From Paludibacter sp. (GTDB lineage Bacteria; Bacteroidota; Bacteroidia; Bacteroidales; Paludibacteraceae): a stretch of 64,000 bases of DNA. The stretch is from positions 1 to 64,000 of the forward strand of contig NZ_WASO01000015.1 in the NCBI RefSeq assembly GCF_009712605.1, written 5' to 3'. Of the stretch, positions 22,428-37,500 are shown piece after piece (the first letter of the stretch is position 1; every line of letters starts with the position of its first letter). The position numbers and the translations under genes are program-made. Under the pieces are notes generated by a model. That model made no database searches and was not told where the DNA came from. It saw only the letters and a list, made by a program, of their open reading frames with translations.

Positions 22428-22512
22428 CACTTATGCATTCGGATCTCGATAATGTGTTATCTGAAATTAAACCATTTCTGTTTTTTTTAATCTAAACAAT
22501 TCTATAGTATAA

Positions 22513-24450
<1,938 letters not shown>

Positions 24451-24464
24451 ACCTTTCCTAATCT

Positions 24465-26201
24465 ATGCTACCATTTAGAAAAACATCTGTTATCCTTGCC
24501 TGTTTTCTGGGCACCTTTGCGGCATTCGGACAAAATAAGCCGGTGAGCAAACCATCTCAGACAACTATTTGCAACCCGATGAACCTTAGCTACCGGTTTT
24601 GCCTGGATGCTCCATCCAGACGTGAGGCGGCAGATCCAACTATGGTTACCTTCAAAAATGAGTATTATTTGTTTGCTTCCAAATCGGGTGGATATTTTCA
24701 TTCGAAAGATTTGATTCATTGGGATTTGATAACTACCAAAGATCTTCCTATTGAAGATTATGCTCCGACTGCAGTTGTGATGAGGGATACGCTTTATTTT
24801 ATGGCCTCCAAGAATGATGCTCCTTTAACTATCTATAAAACGGCCGATCCGAAATCAGGAAAATGGCAAATTGCCAATGCGGCATTCCCTATTGGGATGA
24901 CCGACCCGGATCTGTTTGTGGATGATGACGGACGGCTCTACTTCTATTATGGTTGTTCCGATAAAAATCCGATCTATGCTGTAGAACTCGATAACAAAAC
25001 ATTGAATCCCATCGGCCAGCCAATTGCTTTGTTCAATAGTAACAAAAAAGAGCATGGATGGGAACGTTTTGGCGATTACAATGAAAAAGACGAGAGCCCA
25101 TGGGTGGAAGGTTCGTGGATGACCAAACACAACGGAAAGTACTATTTGCAATATGCAGTTCCGGGAACACAGTTCAAGAGCTACTGCGATGGTGTGTATG
25201 TTTCCGACAAACCGCTGGGGCCGTTCACAGTTGCTTCGCATAATCCTGTTTCTGCAAAGCCGGAAGGGTTTATCGCCGCTGCCGGACACAGCAGTACGTT
25301 TCAGGACGTGTATGGCAACTATTGGCACATCTCCACCATGACGATTTCTCAAAAACATATGTTTGAACGTCGTTTGGGTTTGTTCCCAACGTTTTTTGAT
25401 AATGATGGAGTGATGTACGTTTATACCGGATTTGGAGATTTTCCGTATAAAGTGCCCAATAAGAAAATTAGCAGTCCCGAAGAGTTGTTTCCGAAATGGA
25501 TGTTGCTTTCGTACAACAAACCTGTTGCTGCTTCATCCGAGTTGCAGGGACATCCGGCACGGTATGCTGCCGACGAGGAGATCAGAACTTACTGGAGTGC
25601 AAAAACAGGTAACAAAGGAGAATGGATTGCCATGGATTTGCAAAAGCTGAGTACTGTCAATGCCGTACAGATCAATTTTGCCGAAAACAATACCAAAACG
25701 ATGGGTCGTAAACCTGGTATTTATTATCAATACCTGCTCGAATATTCTACCGATGGTACAAACTGGAAGCCACTGGCGGATAAAACGAAGAATACGACGG
25801 ATGTTCCCCACGATTATATAGAATTGAAAATGCCGGTGAAGGCTCGTTATGTACGACTGACCATCTATCACATGGCTGACGGTACGTTTGCCCTGGCAGG
25901 TTTACGCGTGTTTGGGAATGCAGGAGGGAAAGCTCCGACAGCACCTGATAAAGTCGATGCCGTGCGTAGCCAGATCGATCGCTGTGTGGTTAAAATGAGC
26001 TGGCCATCCAAACCGGATGTTGTGGGCTACAATGTCAGATACGGAACACAGAAAGATAAATTGTACAGCAACTATCAAATTCTGGGAAAGAACTCTGTTA
26101 CAATCGGTAATTTGAACAGTAAACAGAAATACTATTTTGTTGTCGATGCATTCAACGAAAATGGCATTACAAAAGGGGATAAAGTGATAGAGCTGGAATA
26201 A
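24465..26201 (+). CDS. GH43 with discoidin-like and FN3 modules
   Basis: This 578-residue secreted glycoside hydrolase is probably an arabinofuranosidase or xylosidase. It has a signal peptide (1-22) and a five-bladed GH43 propeller (about 30-335). Asp57 (base) lies in EAADPT, Asp147 (pKa modulator) in MTDPDLFVDDDG and Glu215 (acid) in WVEGSW. An F5/8-type discoidin-like carbohydrate-binding module (about 350-480, ending LAGLRVFG) follows, then an FN3 domain (about 490-578). The gene starts 14 bases after the bimodular esterase stop. The exact specificity is not predictable by eye. Confidence 0.9.
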   Translation: MLPFRKTSVILACFLGTFAAFGQNKPVSKPSQTTICNPMNLSYRFCLDAPSRREAADPTMVTFKNEYYLFASKSGGYFHSKDLIHWDLITTKDLPIEDYAPTAVVMRDTLYFMASKNDAPLTIYKTADPKSGKWQIANAAFPIGMTDPDLFVDDDGRLYFYYGCSDKNPIYAVELDNKTLNPIGQPIALFNSNKKEHGWERFGDYNEKDESPWVEGSWMTKHNGKYYLQYAVPGTQFKSYCDGVYVSDKPLGPFTVASHNPVSAKPEGFIAAAGHSSTFQDVYGNYWHISTMTISQKHMFERRLGLFPTFFDNDGVMYVYTGFGDFPYKVPNKKISSPEELFPKWMLLSYNKPVAASSELQGHPARYAADEEIRTYWSAKTGNKGEWIAMDLQKLSTVNAVQINFAENNTKTMGRKPGIYYQYLLEYSTDGTNWKPLADKTKNTTDVPHDYIELKMPVKARYVRLTIYHMADGTFALAGLRVFGNAGGKAPTAPDKVDAVRSQIDRCVVKMSWPSKPDVVGYNVRYGTQKDKLYSNYQILGKNSVTIGNLNSKQKYYFVVDAFNENGITKGDKVIELE

Positions 26202-26405
26202 AATCACCCCTATAATTATCCGAATTTAGAACAAAAATGTGGATAATTAGAAATGACAAACATGATCTTCATCGAACTTTGTATTGTAAAGTACCGATGT
26301 CATCCTGTTTCTGTTTGATGTCCCCAATAATCGGGCATTGAGCGGATTTGACTATAGCTGAATTTGCAGGGAATCCTGTGAAGTAATTACCCTTTTGTTC
26401 TAACC

Positions 26406-29418
<3,013 letters not shown>

Positions 29419-29492
29419 ATGATTATTCCGGAATTATTATAATGGATTGACGCTGAATGTTATGTCTGCGTAACAATTAAAATGATAACAGT

Positions 29493-30161
29493 ATGAAAAT
29501 CTTTGCGCTAATTTCTATGCTTTTCATAGGAGCGATACACTTGTGTGCTCAAAATGAATTAATGCTTCAGGCCTCCGATTTGCAGGATAAGGTGATTCTG
29601 GATAGAGGATTTACAAGTGAAGCCGGAATAGCAGGAACACCGTATGTTAACGAGACAAATGCCGAAGGCTCGTTTTCCCTTTCAAATAAAACTGTAATAA
29701 AATCACTTACCCGTTTGAATTGCTATTATGGTAATTTTGAATTTGTAAGTAAAGGTAAAATTCATTTGGTAAATCCGGCTGGCATTGATAGCGTAAAGCT
29801 TGACGGTTCTGTTTATGTTTATAGAAATTTTAGCGCAGATGGTTCAAATCAACCCAAAGCCGTAAAGGTAATCGGGCGAAAGGGATCGAATGGCATTTAC
29901 GAGTTCAGGCAAGCGGAATTCAAACCAGAAGTGAAGGCCGGAGGCTACATCGAGCCTAAACCTGCACGATTTGACTGGGTTGATCCGCTCTATTTGTTAG
30001 AGGCCAAGGGTAAAATTGTTGTGCTGAAAAATGTGAAAAGTCTAACAGATCTGTTTCCTCAGAACGAAGAGGCGATTAAGAAATATATAAAAGAGAATCG
30101 TATCAATTTCAGTAAACCAGACAAATTAAAACGTCTTTTGGACTATATCAGTCAACTTTGA
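29493..30161 (+). CDS. Secreted protein of unknown function
   Basis: This 222-residue protein has a signal peptide ending near LCAQ (residue 20). I do not recognise the family and see no catalytic motif. The middle part is beta-rich with alternating hydrophobic residues and a VYVYRNFSADG segment. The C-terminal third has a hydrophobic strand KIVVLKNVKSL followed by a helical tail with many Lys, ending in LKRLLDYISQL. That tail pattern is common in small uncharacterised Bacteroidetes secreted proteins. There is one Cys after the signal. It lies between two xylan-active genes on the same strand, so a PUL-linked binding or accessory role is possible. No enzyme function should be assumed. Confidence 0.75.
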   Translation: MKIFALISMLFIGAIHLCAQNELMLQASDLQDKVILDRGFTSEAGIAGTPYVNETNAEGSFSLSNKTVIKSLTRLNCYYGNFEFVSKGKIHLVNPAGIDSVKLDGSVYVYRNFSADGSNQPKAVKVIGRKGSNGIYEFRQAEFKPEVKAGGYIEPKPARFDWVDPLYLLEAKGKIVVLKNVKSLTDLFPQNEEAIKKYIKENRINFSKPDKLKRLLDYISQL

Positions 30162-30195
30162 TAAAACAACCAATTCAAACATAATTCACATTCCA

Positions 30196-32145
30196 ATGCG
30201 CAATTTATTTTGCTCTCTTGCAGGGCTATTGCTTTTGTCTTCATTCTCTTGCTTGCAAGCACAATCCGGTTCGGATAAGTCAAATTTTCAACAAGTAAAC
30301 ACGTATGTTAATCCGGTGTTGCCCGGCGATCATCCGGATCCAACACTCTTAAAAGTGGGGGACGATTTTTATCATTGCGGATCAACATTTCACTTTACCC
30401 CTTACATGCCCATTTATCATTCCAAAGATTTGGTACACTGGGAAGTAATCGGAAGAGTATTGCCGCCGTCCAAAGCTGGTTGGGTAACAGATCGTCCTTC
30501 TGCCGGTATTTGGCAGGGAGCAATTACATATTTCTATGGCTCTTACTGGATTTATTTTTCAGCTGGTGGTCAATGGTTTTGTAAAGCCGATTCTCCCACA
30601 GGGCCATGGTCGGATCCTGTACAGGTAAAAACCAATCCGGAAACCGGACCGTTAGGATACGACAACTCTATCTTTGTCGATGATGACGGAACTCCATATA
30701 TGGTAATTAAGAATGGACAGAAAACAAACCGTATACAAGCGCTTGGACGCGATGGCCAGTTAGCAGGAAAGGTTATTGACCTTGACTGGGTGAACCGAAA
30801 GCTTCAATATAGCTGGGCTGAAGGTCCTGTAATGTGCAAACGCAATGGTTATTATTTTTACTTCCCCGCGGGTGATGTTTCCGGCGGGCAATATGTACTG
30901 AGATCAAAAGAACTGACCGCCGATTCCACGAAATGGGAACGTTTGGGTGAATTTTTCAAACCTATTACCGATCCTAATGTCGGCTTCCGCCGCCCTAACC
31001 ATATGTCGGCACCCTATCAACTGGCAGACGGTACCTGGTGGTGTATTGCTCAAAGTTACGAGAAATATGATAACGATGACTGGTCGGGAACCGGTCGTCA
31101 AACCTCTCTCTATCCGGTTATCTGGGAAGGAGATCGTCCCTGGGGATTGGCTCCGACGACTCAACCTATTGCAAAACCTAAATTACCACAATCCGGAATT
31201 CTTTGGAGAAGCGCGCAAAGTGATAATTTTGAGGCTGGCGTGTTAAGCAATAACTGGCACTTCCTTACAAAGAAAGCGGCTGCAAACTATTCACTTTCGG
31301 CAAGAAAAGGGTGGGTGAGATTAACACCGGATTCTACCCGTACTCATTTGGTGCAAAAAGAGACAGATCATTACTATACAGTGGTAACCAAGGTAGATTT
31401 GAATGCAATTAATGTTGCGTCAAAGGCAGGTATCTACCTTACTAGTGGTAATCAAAAAGAGATTGTCAGACTCTATACCGGATTTGATAACGGGAAGAAA
31501 ATTATACTGAACTTCAATGCTGAAACGCGTAGCATTGACAATCGATTCGGTAACGTTGTGTGGTTGAAACTGGCGCGTTTCGAACACAATCTGACCGCAT
31601 ATTGCAGTGGTGACGGGCGTAACTGGATTTCACTTGGTGCTCCTGTCAGCGCAGTTGAGCTGGATAAGGTTCAGCCAAATTATAACTCTTGGGTGGGAAC
31701 GAGTGTTGGTTTGTTTGCAGAAGGAAAACCGGCCGATTTTGACTTCTTCATTTGTAAAGATGGTTATTCTTCTATGCCGGCTATCGGATATAGCAACTAT
31801 TACGGTGTAGAAAAACAGGTAAAGGGAAATTATAAATGTGTGACTAATACCTCGGTTGACGGAGGATGGTTTATGATATCCGGTGTTGAGCTGGGAAAAG
31901 GATCCGTAAAAACCGTTAAACTGGAGGCAACTTCACAAGCAAAAGGCATGATTGAGATTTGGCTTGATGACCTGACAACCGGAACGTTGATAGCAAAAAT
32001 ACCGGTTAATGTTACAGGTGCTGCAGACTGGAAAACTTTTTCTGTACCGGTGAAACCTGTTTCGGGACACCATGATGTGTTTGTGAAATTCCCGAAAGGA
32101 AGCAAAGGTGACCTGTTTGTAAAGTCAATACAGTTTACCAAATAG
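30196..32145 (+). CDS. GH43 with beta-xylosidase C-terminal domain and CBM6
   Basis: This 649-residue secreted enzyme is probably a beta-xylosidase or arabinofuranosidase. The N-terminal signal contains FSC at Cys19, so it may be a lipoprotein, though cleavage near LQAQ is also possible. The GH43 propeller (about 35-330) has the base Asp in GDHPDPT, the modulator Asp in YDNSIFVDDDG and the acid Glu in WAEGPV. A concanavalin-like GH43 C-terminal module follows (about 340-518), then a CBM6-like beta-sandwich (about 528-649). The same type of C-terminal module appears at the end of the giant GH3 at 34587. Confidence 0.9.
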   Translation: MRNLFCSLAGLLLLSSFSCLQAQSGSDKSNFQQVNTYVNPVLPGDHPDPTLLKVGDDFYHCGSTFHFTPYMPIYHSKDLVHWEVIGRVLPPSKAGWVTDRPSAGIWQGAITYFYGSYWIYFSAGGQWFCKADSPTGPWSDPVQVKTNPETGPLGYDNSIFVDDDGTPYMVIKNGQKTNRIQALGRDGQLAGKVIDLDWVNRKLQYSWAEGPVMCKRNGYYFYFPAGDVSGGQYVLRSKELTADSTKWERLGEFFKPITDPNVGFRRPNHMSAPYQLADGTWWCIAQSYEKYDNDDWSGTGRQTSLYPVIWEGDRPWGLAPTTQPIAKPKLPQSGILWRSAQSDNFEAGVLSNNWHFLTKKAAANYSLSARKGWVRLTPDSTRTHLVQKETDHYYTVVTKVDLNAINVASKAGIYLTSGNQKEIVRLYTGFDNGKKIILNFNAETRSIDNRFGNVVWLKLARFEHNLTAYCSGDGRNWISLGAPVSAVELDKVQPNYNSWVGTSVGLFAEGKPADFDFFICKDGYSSMPAIGYSNYYGVEKQVKGNYKCVTNTSVDGGWFMISGVELGKGSVKTVKLEATSQAKGMIEIWLDDLTTGTLIAKIPVNVTGAADWKTFSVPVKPVSGHHDVFVKFPKGSKGDLFVKSIQFTK

Positions 32146-32178
32146 CAAGTATTATTTCAGACAAAAAATTATTATCGT

Positions 32179-33738
32179 ATGAAATACGTTTCTTTGATTG
32201 CAGCTGCATTTTTGTTTAGTGCTCAATTCATATCAGCACAACAACCGAGCCCGATAAAAACAGACAAAGGTTTGGTTCAGGGTATTTATGAAAACGGCCT
32301 TACGGTTTACAAAGGAATTCCCTTTGCAGCGCCTCCTGTCGGAGATCTTCGCTGGAAAGCACCTCTGCCTGCAAAAAGCTGGGAAGGTGTAAAGCAGGCA
32401 GATAAATTTGCACCTGCTCCTTTTCAGGGAGGCAACACTCCATCTGGGAAGAGCGAAGATTGTTTGTATCTGAATGTCTGGACTCCTGCAAAATCGGCAG
32501 GTGACAAAATTCCGGTACTTGTCTGGATTTATGGAGGAGGATTTAGCTTCGGCTCTACTTCAGAACCGGGTTATTCCGGAGAAAAGCTGGCACAAAAAGG
32601 AGTTGTTTTGGTTAGCATAGCCTACCGTGTTGGTCAGCTGGGTTTTATAGCTCATCCCGAATTGAGTGCCGAAAGCCCTGACCACGTTTCGGGTAACTAT
32701 GGTTTACTCGACCAGATAGCTGCATTGCAATGGGTTAAGAAAAACATAGCAGCTTTTGGTGGTGACCCGAACAAGGTTACTATTTTTGGAGAGTCTGCCG
32801 GTGCTATTTCTGTTAGTATGCTTTGTGCATCGCCCAAGGCAAAAGGTCTTTTTCAGGGAGCCATTTCTCAAAGCGGAGGCTCTTTCGGACCTACCCGTTT
32901 GGTCTCTTTCCCTGGCGAAAACATGCAAACGCTTAAGCAGGCAGAAGCCGAAGGCGAAAATTATATGAAGAAAGCCGGCGTGACATCTCTTGCCGAGCTG
33001 CGGAAAATCTCAGCAGACAAACTCCCTATGGGATTTGGAATGCCCGGTGGCTGGCCGATTGTAGATGGTGTTGTTATTCCCGATGACCAGTATAAATTGT
33101 ACGAAGCCGGCAAATACAACGATGTTCCGGTGCTTATTGGTTACAACTCTGATGAAGGAGCCAGTTTTTCGCACGAAAAAAAGCCTGAAGACTATTTTGC
33201 AGGAGTAAAAGGCCGTTATGGCAAATTTGCGGATGACCTTATAAAAGCCTATCCGGCAGCAGAAAATTCGGTGCCTAAAACAGCCCGCGACTTAGCACGT
33301 GATGCTGCCTTTGGCTGGCATACCTGGAGCTGGGCTCGTCTTCAGACACAAACTGGTAAGTCAAAAGCCTTTTTGTACTATTTCGATCAACATCCCGATT
33401 ATCCGAAAGAGTCGCCACAATATGGCTTCGGATCGCCTCACGGACAGGATGTAGCATATGTATTTATGCACCTCGACCCTTCTAATCCCCAAACTACAAA
33501 ATCGGACCTCGCGATATCGGAAGCCATGGGTACTTACTGGACAAACTTTGCAAAATACGGGACACCAAACGGCAATGGAAGTGTTGAATGGCCGGCATTT
33601 AACGAAGGGAAACCTTCTGTCATGTACTTGCAACAAACACCTCATGTTGGACCAGTACCCAGTCTGGAATCGCTCAAAGTGTTGGACAACTATTTCAAAT
33701 GGAGAAGAAGCCCGGAAGGTGCAGCCTGGGCAAAATAA
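32179..33738 (+). CDS. Type-B carboxylesterase
   Basis: This 519-residue secreted carboxylesterase of the cholinesterase-like family has a signal peptide ending near ISAQ. Motifs are the oxyanion segment WIYGGGFSFGS, nucleophile Ser206 in FGESAGA, the acid Glu in GYNSDEGASF and His in the GSPHGQDVAY segment. Family members in xylan PULs act on acetyl, feruloyl or glucuronoyl esters. Substrate cannot be read here. It adds a third esterase fold to the locus. The gene starts 33 bases after GH43 and the DUF3237 gene follows 9 bases after its stop. Confidence 0.9.
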   Translation: MKYVSLIAAAFLFSAQFISAQQPSPIKTDKGLVQGIYENGLTVYKGIPFAAPPVGDLRWKAPLPAKSWEGVKQADKFAPAPFQGGNTPSGKSEDCLYLNVWTPAKSAGDKIPVLVWIYGGGFSFGSTSEPGYSGEKLAQKGVVLVSIAYRVGQLGFIAHPELSAESPDHVSGNYGLLDQIAALQWVKKNIAAFGGDPNKVTIFGESAGAISVSMLCASPKAKGLFQGAISQSGGSFGPTRLVSFPGENMQTLKQAEAEGENYMKKAGVTSLAELRKISADKLPMGFGMPGGWPIVDGVVIPDDQYKLYEAGKYNDVPVLIGYNSDEGASFSHEKKPEDYFAGVKGRYGKFADDLIKAYPAAENSVPKTARDLARDAAFGWHTWSWARLQTQTGKSKAFLYYFDQHPDYPKESPQYGFGSPHGQDVAYVFMHLDPSNPQTTKSDLAISEAMGTYWTNFAKYGTPNGNGSVEWPAFNEGKPSVMYLQQTPHVGPVPSLESLKVLDNYFKWRRSPEGAAWAK

Positions 33739-33747
33739 TTCAGAAAG

Positions 33748-34284
33748 ATGAAAAAACTAATTTATATCGCGGCATTTATTTTTTGTGCCTTTCAAAGTAC
33801 AAATGCTCAAAGCAATAATTCGGTTAAGCCAGACTCTTTGTACAAAGATTTCAAGACCGAATTTATGTGGGAGGCAAAGGTGAAGATTAGCGGCATGATT
33901 AATGTCGGCGAAAGCAAAAGAGGAGTGCGGAGAGTGATTCCAATAACAGGTGGCACTTTCAGCGGGCCGAAAATTAAAGGCGTAGTGTTGCCCGGAGGTG
34001 AAGACTGGCAGTTGGTTCGTCCCGATGGCGACACGGAACTGAATGCCCGTTACCTCATGAAAACGGACGATGGATACACTTTTCAGGTTCTTAACCAGGC
34101 TTTGATTCATGTCGATGCTGCAACTAAATCGTTTTACTGTAAATCGGTCTTGGATTTCGAAGTACCTGAGAAAAGTCCGTATAGTTATCTGAACCATGCC
34201 ATATTTCTGGGTACATTGAGAATGCCGGCATTGAAGCCCGGCGAAGAACCGTATGTTATTATCGGGGTGTATAAGGTTTTGTAA
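33748..34284 (+). CDS. Secreted DUF3237-family protein
   Basis: This 178-residue protein has a signal peptide (1-21, ending NAQS) followed by a DUF3237 domain (about 35-175). Family-like segments are GVRRVIPITGGTFSGP, GEDWQLVRPDGDTELNARY and the C-terminal strand YVIIGVYKVL. The fold is predicted to be a beta-barrel. No biochemical function is established for the family. The 9-base spacing to the carboxylesterase suggests cotranscription and perhaps a shared substrate. It is the last gene before a repeat-rich gap. Confidence 0.85.
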   Translation: MKKLIYIAAFIFCAFQSTNAQSNNSVKPDSLYKDFKTEFMWEAKVKISGMINVGESKRGVRRVIPITGGTFSGPKIKGVVLPGGEDWQLVRPDGDTELNARYLMKTDDGYTFQVLNQALIHVDAATKSFYCKSVLDFEVPEKSPYSYLNHAIFLGTLRMPALKPGEEPYVIIGVYKVL

Positions 34285-34586
34285 AAATTGTTGAGGTAGG
34301 CAATATCCGTTTAGGTATAAAACCGATACTACGAATAGGAGTCATCTTGACTTTTTATAATGTCGCTCCTACGGAGCTTTTGGTTCGTGAAAATGATAAT
34401 TACTACCGCCCGATAGCTATCGGGAAATACTCCTAAAGGAGCATTTATTAAGCTTCGGAGAAGCGATATTATGGTAGAAATAGTTAATCAGTATTTTTTT
34501 AGAGCTCCATAGGAGCGAAATTACATTGTTTTATCAAAGTCGTGATGACTTTGATTATATTGAAATAACCATCTAATATCTATAAA
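34285..34586. other. Repeat-bearing gap before GH3
   Basis: No gene is present. The gap is almost filled by one imperfect inverted-repeat element (34340-34550), followed by an AT-rich stretch before the GH3 ATG. No promoter consensus is recognised. Confidence 0.7.
34340..34550. repeat. Palindromic intergenic element (MITE/REP-like)
   Basis: The ends form an imperfect terminal inverted repeat of about 40 bases: AGTCATC..GACTTT, then TCGCTCCTACGGAGCT (34363-34378), matched in reverse by AGCTCCATAGGAGCGA (34503-34518) and GATGACT (34544-34550). The centre holds a perfect 16-base palindrome, CCCGATAGCTATCGGG (34409-34424), and a CTCCTAAAGGAG hairpin. It encodes no protein. Confidence 0.75.
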
Positions 34587-37500
34587 ATGAAACTTTTTTT
34601 TGTGTCGTGTGAGAAAATGAAAGACCATTTTTGCAGACAAAAACTGTTGATTCTCTTGTTAGTCCTTATCGGTATCAATCCCCAAAGTCTTTTGGTAAAA
34701 GCTGAAAAGCCCAAGTTACCGATTTATCTCAATACTTCTTATTCATTTAAAGAACGGGCTACCGATCTTGTTTCCCGAATGACTTTGGAAGAAAAGCAGA
34801 GTCAGTTGGGAAATACCATGCCTCCGATTCCTCGTTTAGGAGTCAAAAAATATGATGTTTGGGGAGAAGCTCTTCACGGTGTTGCCGGCCGGAACGACAA
34901 TAGCGGAATGACCTCCACTTCCTTTCCTAACAGTGTCGCTGTGGGATGCACCTGGGATCCTGAGCTGATTAAGCGCGAAACAAACGTGATTGGTAATGAG
35001 GCAAGAGGATTTAACCACAACTACATTTTTACCCTCACATACTGGTCGCCAGTGGTGGAACCTACCCGCGATCCACGCTGGGGACGCACCGGAGAAACCT
35101 TTGGCGAAGATCCATTTTTGATTTCGCAAATAAGCAGCGGATTTATCCGTGGCTTGATGGGAGACGATCCGAAGTATTTGAAAGCTGTTCCTTGCGGCAA
35201 ACACTTCTTTGCCAACAATACGGAGTTTAACAGGCATACGGGAAGCGCCAATATGGATGATCGCGATATGCGGGAATTCTATTTGTATCCTTACAAATCA
35301 TTAATTGAGAAGGATAAACTTCCTGCAATTATGACAGCGTATAGTGCCGTGAATGGCGTTCCTATGTCGTCCAGTAAATTTCTTGTCGATTCGATTGCTC
35401 GCAAAACCTACGGATTGGACGGATATGTAACCGGTGACTGTGATGCGGTGGCCGATATTCTGAACGGTCATCATTATGCAAAATCGAAAGCTGAGGCAGC
35501 TGCCATGGCTTTAAAAACAGGTGTCGATTCCGATTGTGGCGGTATATACCAGTCCAGTGCTCTGGAGGCGTTAAAGCAAGGATTGATTACCGAAGCCGAC
35601 ATGGATAAGGCGCTGATTAATTTGTTTGCCATCAGAATGAAATTGGGCGAATTCGATCCTCAGAATATTGTTCCGTATGCAGGTATTAAACCCAATATAA
35701 TCAACGATCCTTCCCATAACGACCTCGCATTGGAAATCGCCACTAAAACGCCTGTGTTACTCAAGAATAATATCTTAGCAAAGACCGGGAAAAAGGCACT
35801 GCCACTCAATGCAATGAATATCAAACGCATTGCGGTGCTTGGTCCGCAGGCCGATAAGGTGGAGCTAGGCGATTATTCAGGTGAAATTGAAGCTAAATAC
35901 AGAATCACTCCGCTTGAGGGCATAAAAAGATACCTTGCAGACAACAACTATACCACTGAAGTGGTTTCTAAAGCAGGTGGAAATACTGAAAAACGGACTG
36001 ACTTTTTCATGATTTCCGGATTCTCTACCGTCACTAAAAATAATACCGTAAAACAGTTTGATGCAACCAAGTTCGATGCTTCGGCTCCCGGTTTGATAGC
36101 AACCGAACGATTTGGCAGCAAGTCGGTGAAAGGTATCAAAGATGGAGACTGGACAGCTTATAATAACGTAGATATAACCGATGTAGATTCAATTCGGCTG
36201 AGCATGAATGTATCTCCCGAAGGAGGAACAATCGAGATTCGTGTCGGTTCGGCTACCGGTAATATTTTGGCCTCTAAAAAAATAGAGGGAACTCCTCAGG
36301 CAAACGGCGGATTCATGGGTTTTGGTGGAAGAGCCAAAAACTTTCCTGTGAAAATCAACACGTTGGGGATCACCGGCTCACAAACTCTTGTTTTGGTTTA
36401 TCACGAAGCCGAAGTGCCTGCTACCGATAAAGAAACGCTCGATATGGCAGCTTCTGCCGATGTGGCTTTGGTGTTTGTCGGTACCGATCAGACAACCGGA
36501 CGTGAAGAATCCGATCGGTTCTCTATTAATTTGCCGGGCAATCAGAATGAATTGATAAAGGCGATTTCATCTGTCAACCCGAATACAATCGTGGTTATTC
36601 AGGGTATGGGCATGGTAGAAGCCGAACAATTCAAAAACAATCCTAACATTTCCGGTATGATTTTTACCGGGTACAATGGTCAGAATCAGGGTGCTGCTAT
36701 GGCTAAAGTCTTGTTCGGAGAAGTAAATCCGGGCGGCAAAACAAGCGTTACCTGGTACAAATCATTGAACGATTTGCCCGATTTCAACGATTATACATTG
36801 CGCGGCGCTACCGGTAAAAATGGCCGTACGTACATGTATTTCGATAAGGATGTTACCTACGAATTCGGATACGGACTCTCCTATACCACTTTTGCTTACA
36901 GCAATTTCGGGATCAGCAAAAACGCCATTACTCCAAACGATAAAATTACCATTACTGCCGATGTTAAAAACACAGGCGATGTGGATGGAGACGAAGTTGT
37001 TCAGGTGTATGTGAAAACTCCGGAAAGTGCAGCTTCGCTCCAAAGACCGATCAAACGCCTGAAAGGTTTTAAGAGAGTGACCATTCCGAGAGGTCAAACA
37101 CAAACCGTTTCGATAGATATTGATTGTGCTGACCTCTGGTTCTGGGATGCTGCTAACAAACGGATCATGTTCGATCAGGGTAAATATGTCTTTGAAATCG
37201 GCGCTTCTTCCAGAGATATTAAAGGCGAAGTTTCGGCTAACATGACTGGCACATACAAGTCAGTTTTATCTACTGTCGTAGCCGAAGGCGACAAAACTGT
37301 TTTGCGTCCGGGCAATACTTTGCAAACCAGCGTGACGGCATCCATGTCGGATGATAGCTTCTGTAATCTCAGCAAAGCTCAGGTAACCTACAAAAGCAAT
37401 AACCCTGCGGTTGCCAGCGTTGACAACACCGGCAAAGTAACGGCTAAGAGTGCCGGAGTCGCATCGATCATCGCTTCTGTAACAGTGGACGGAACCACCG

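Noticed and set aside
26367-26374. CAGGGAAT upstream of GH67 matches one half of the inverted repeat before susC.
   Set aside because: The same 8-mer also occurs inside coding sequence near 3100, 8025, 9303 and 43930, so it is not specific.
34340-34550. CRISPR array or transposon gene at the repeat element.
   Set aside because: There are no regularly spaced direct repeats and no transposase frame; it is a single inverted-repeat unit.
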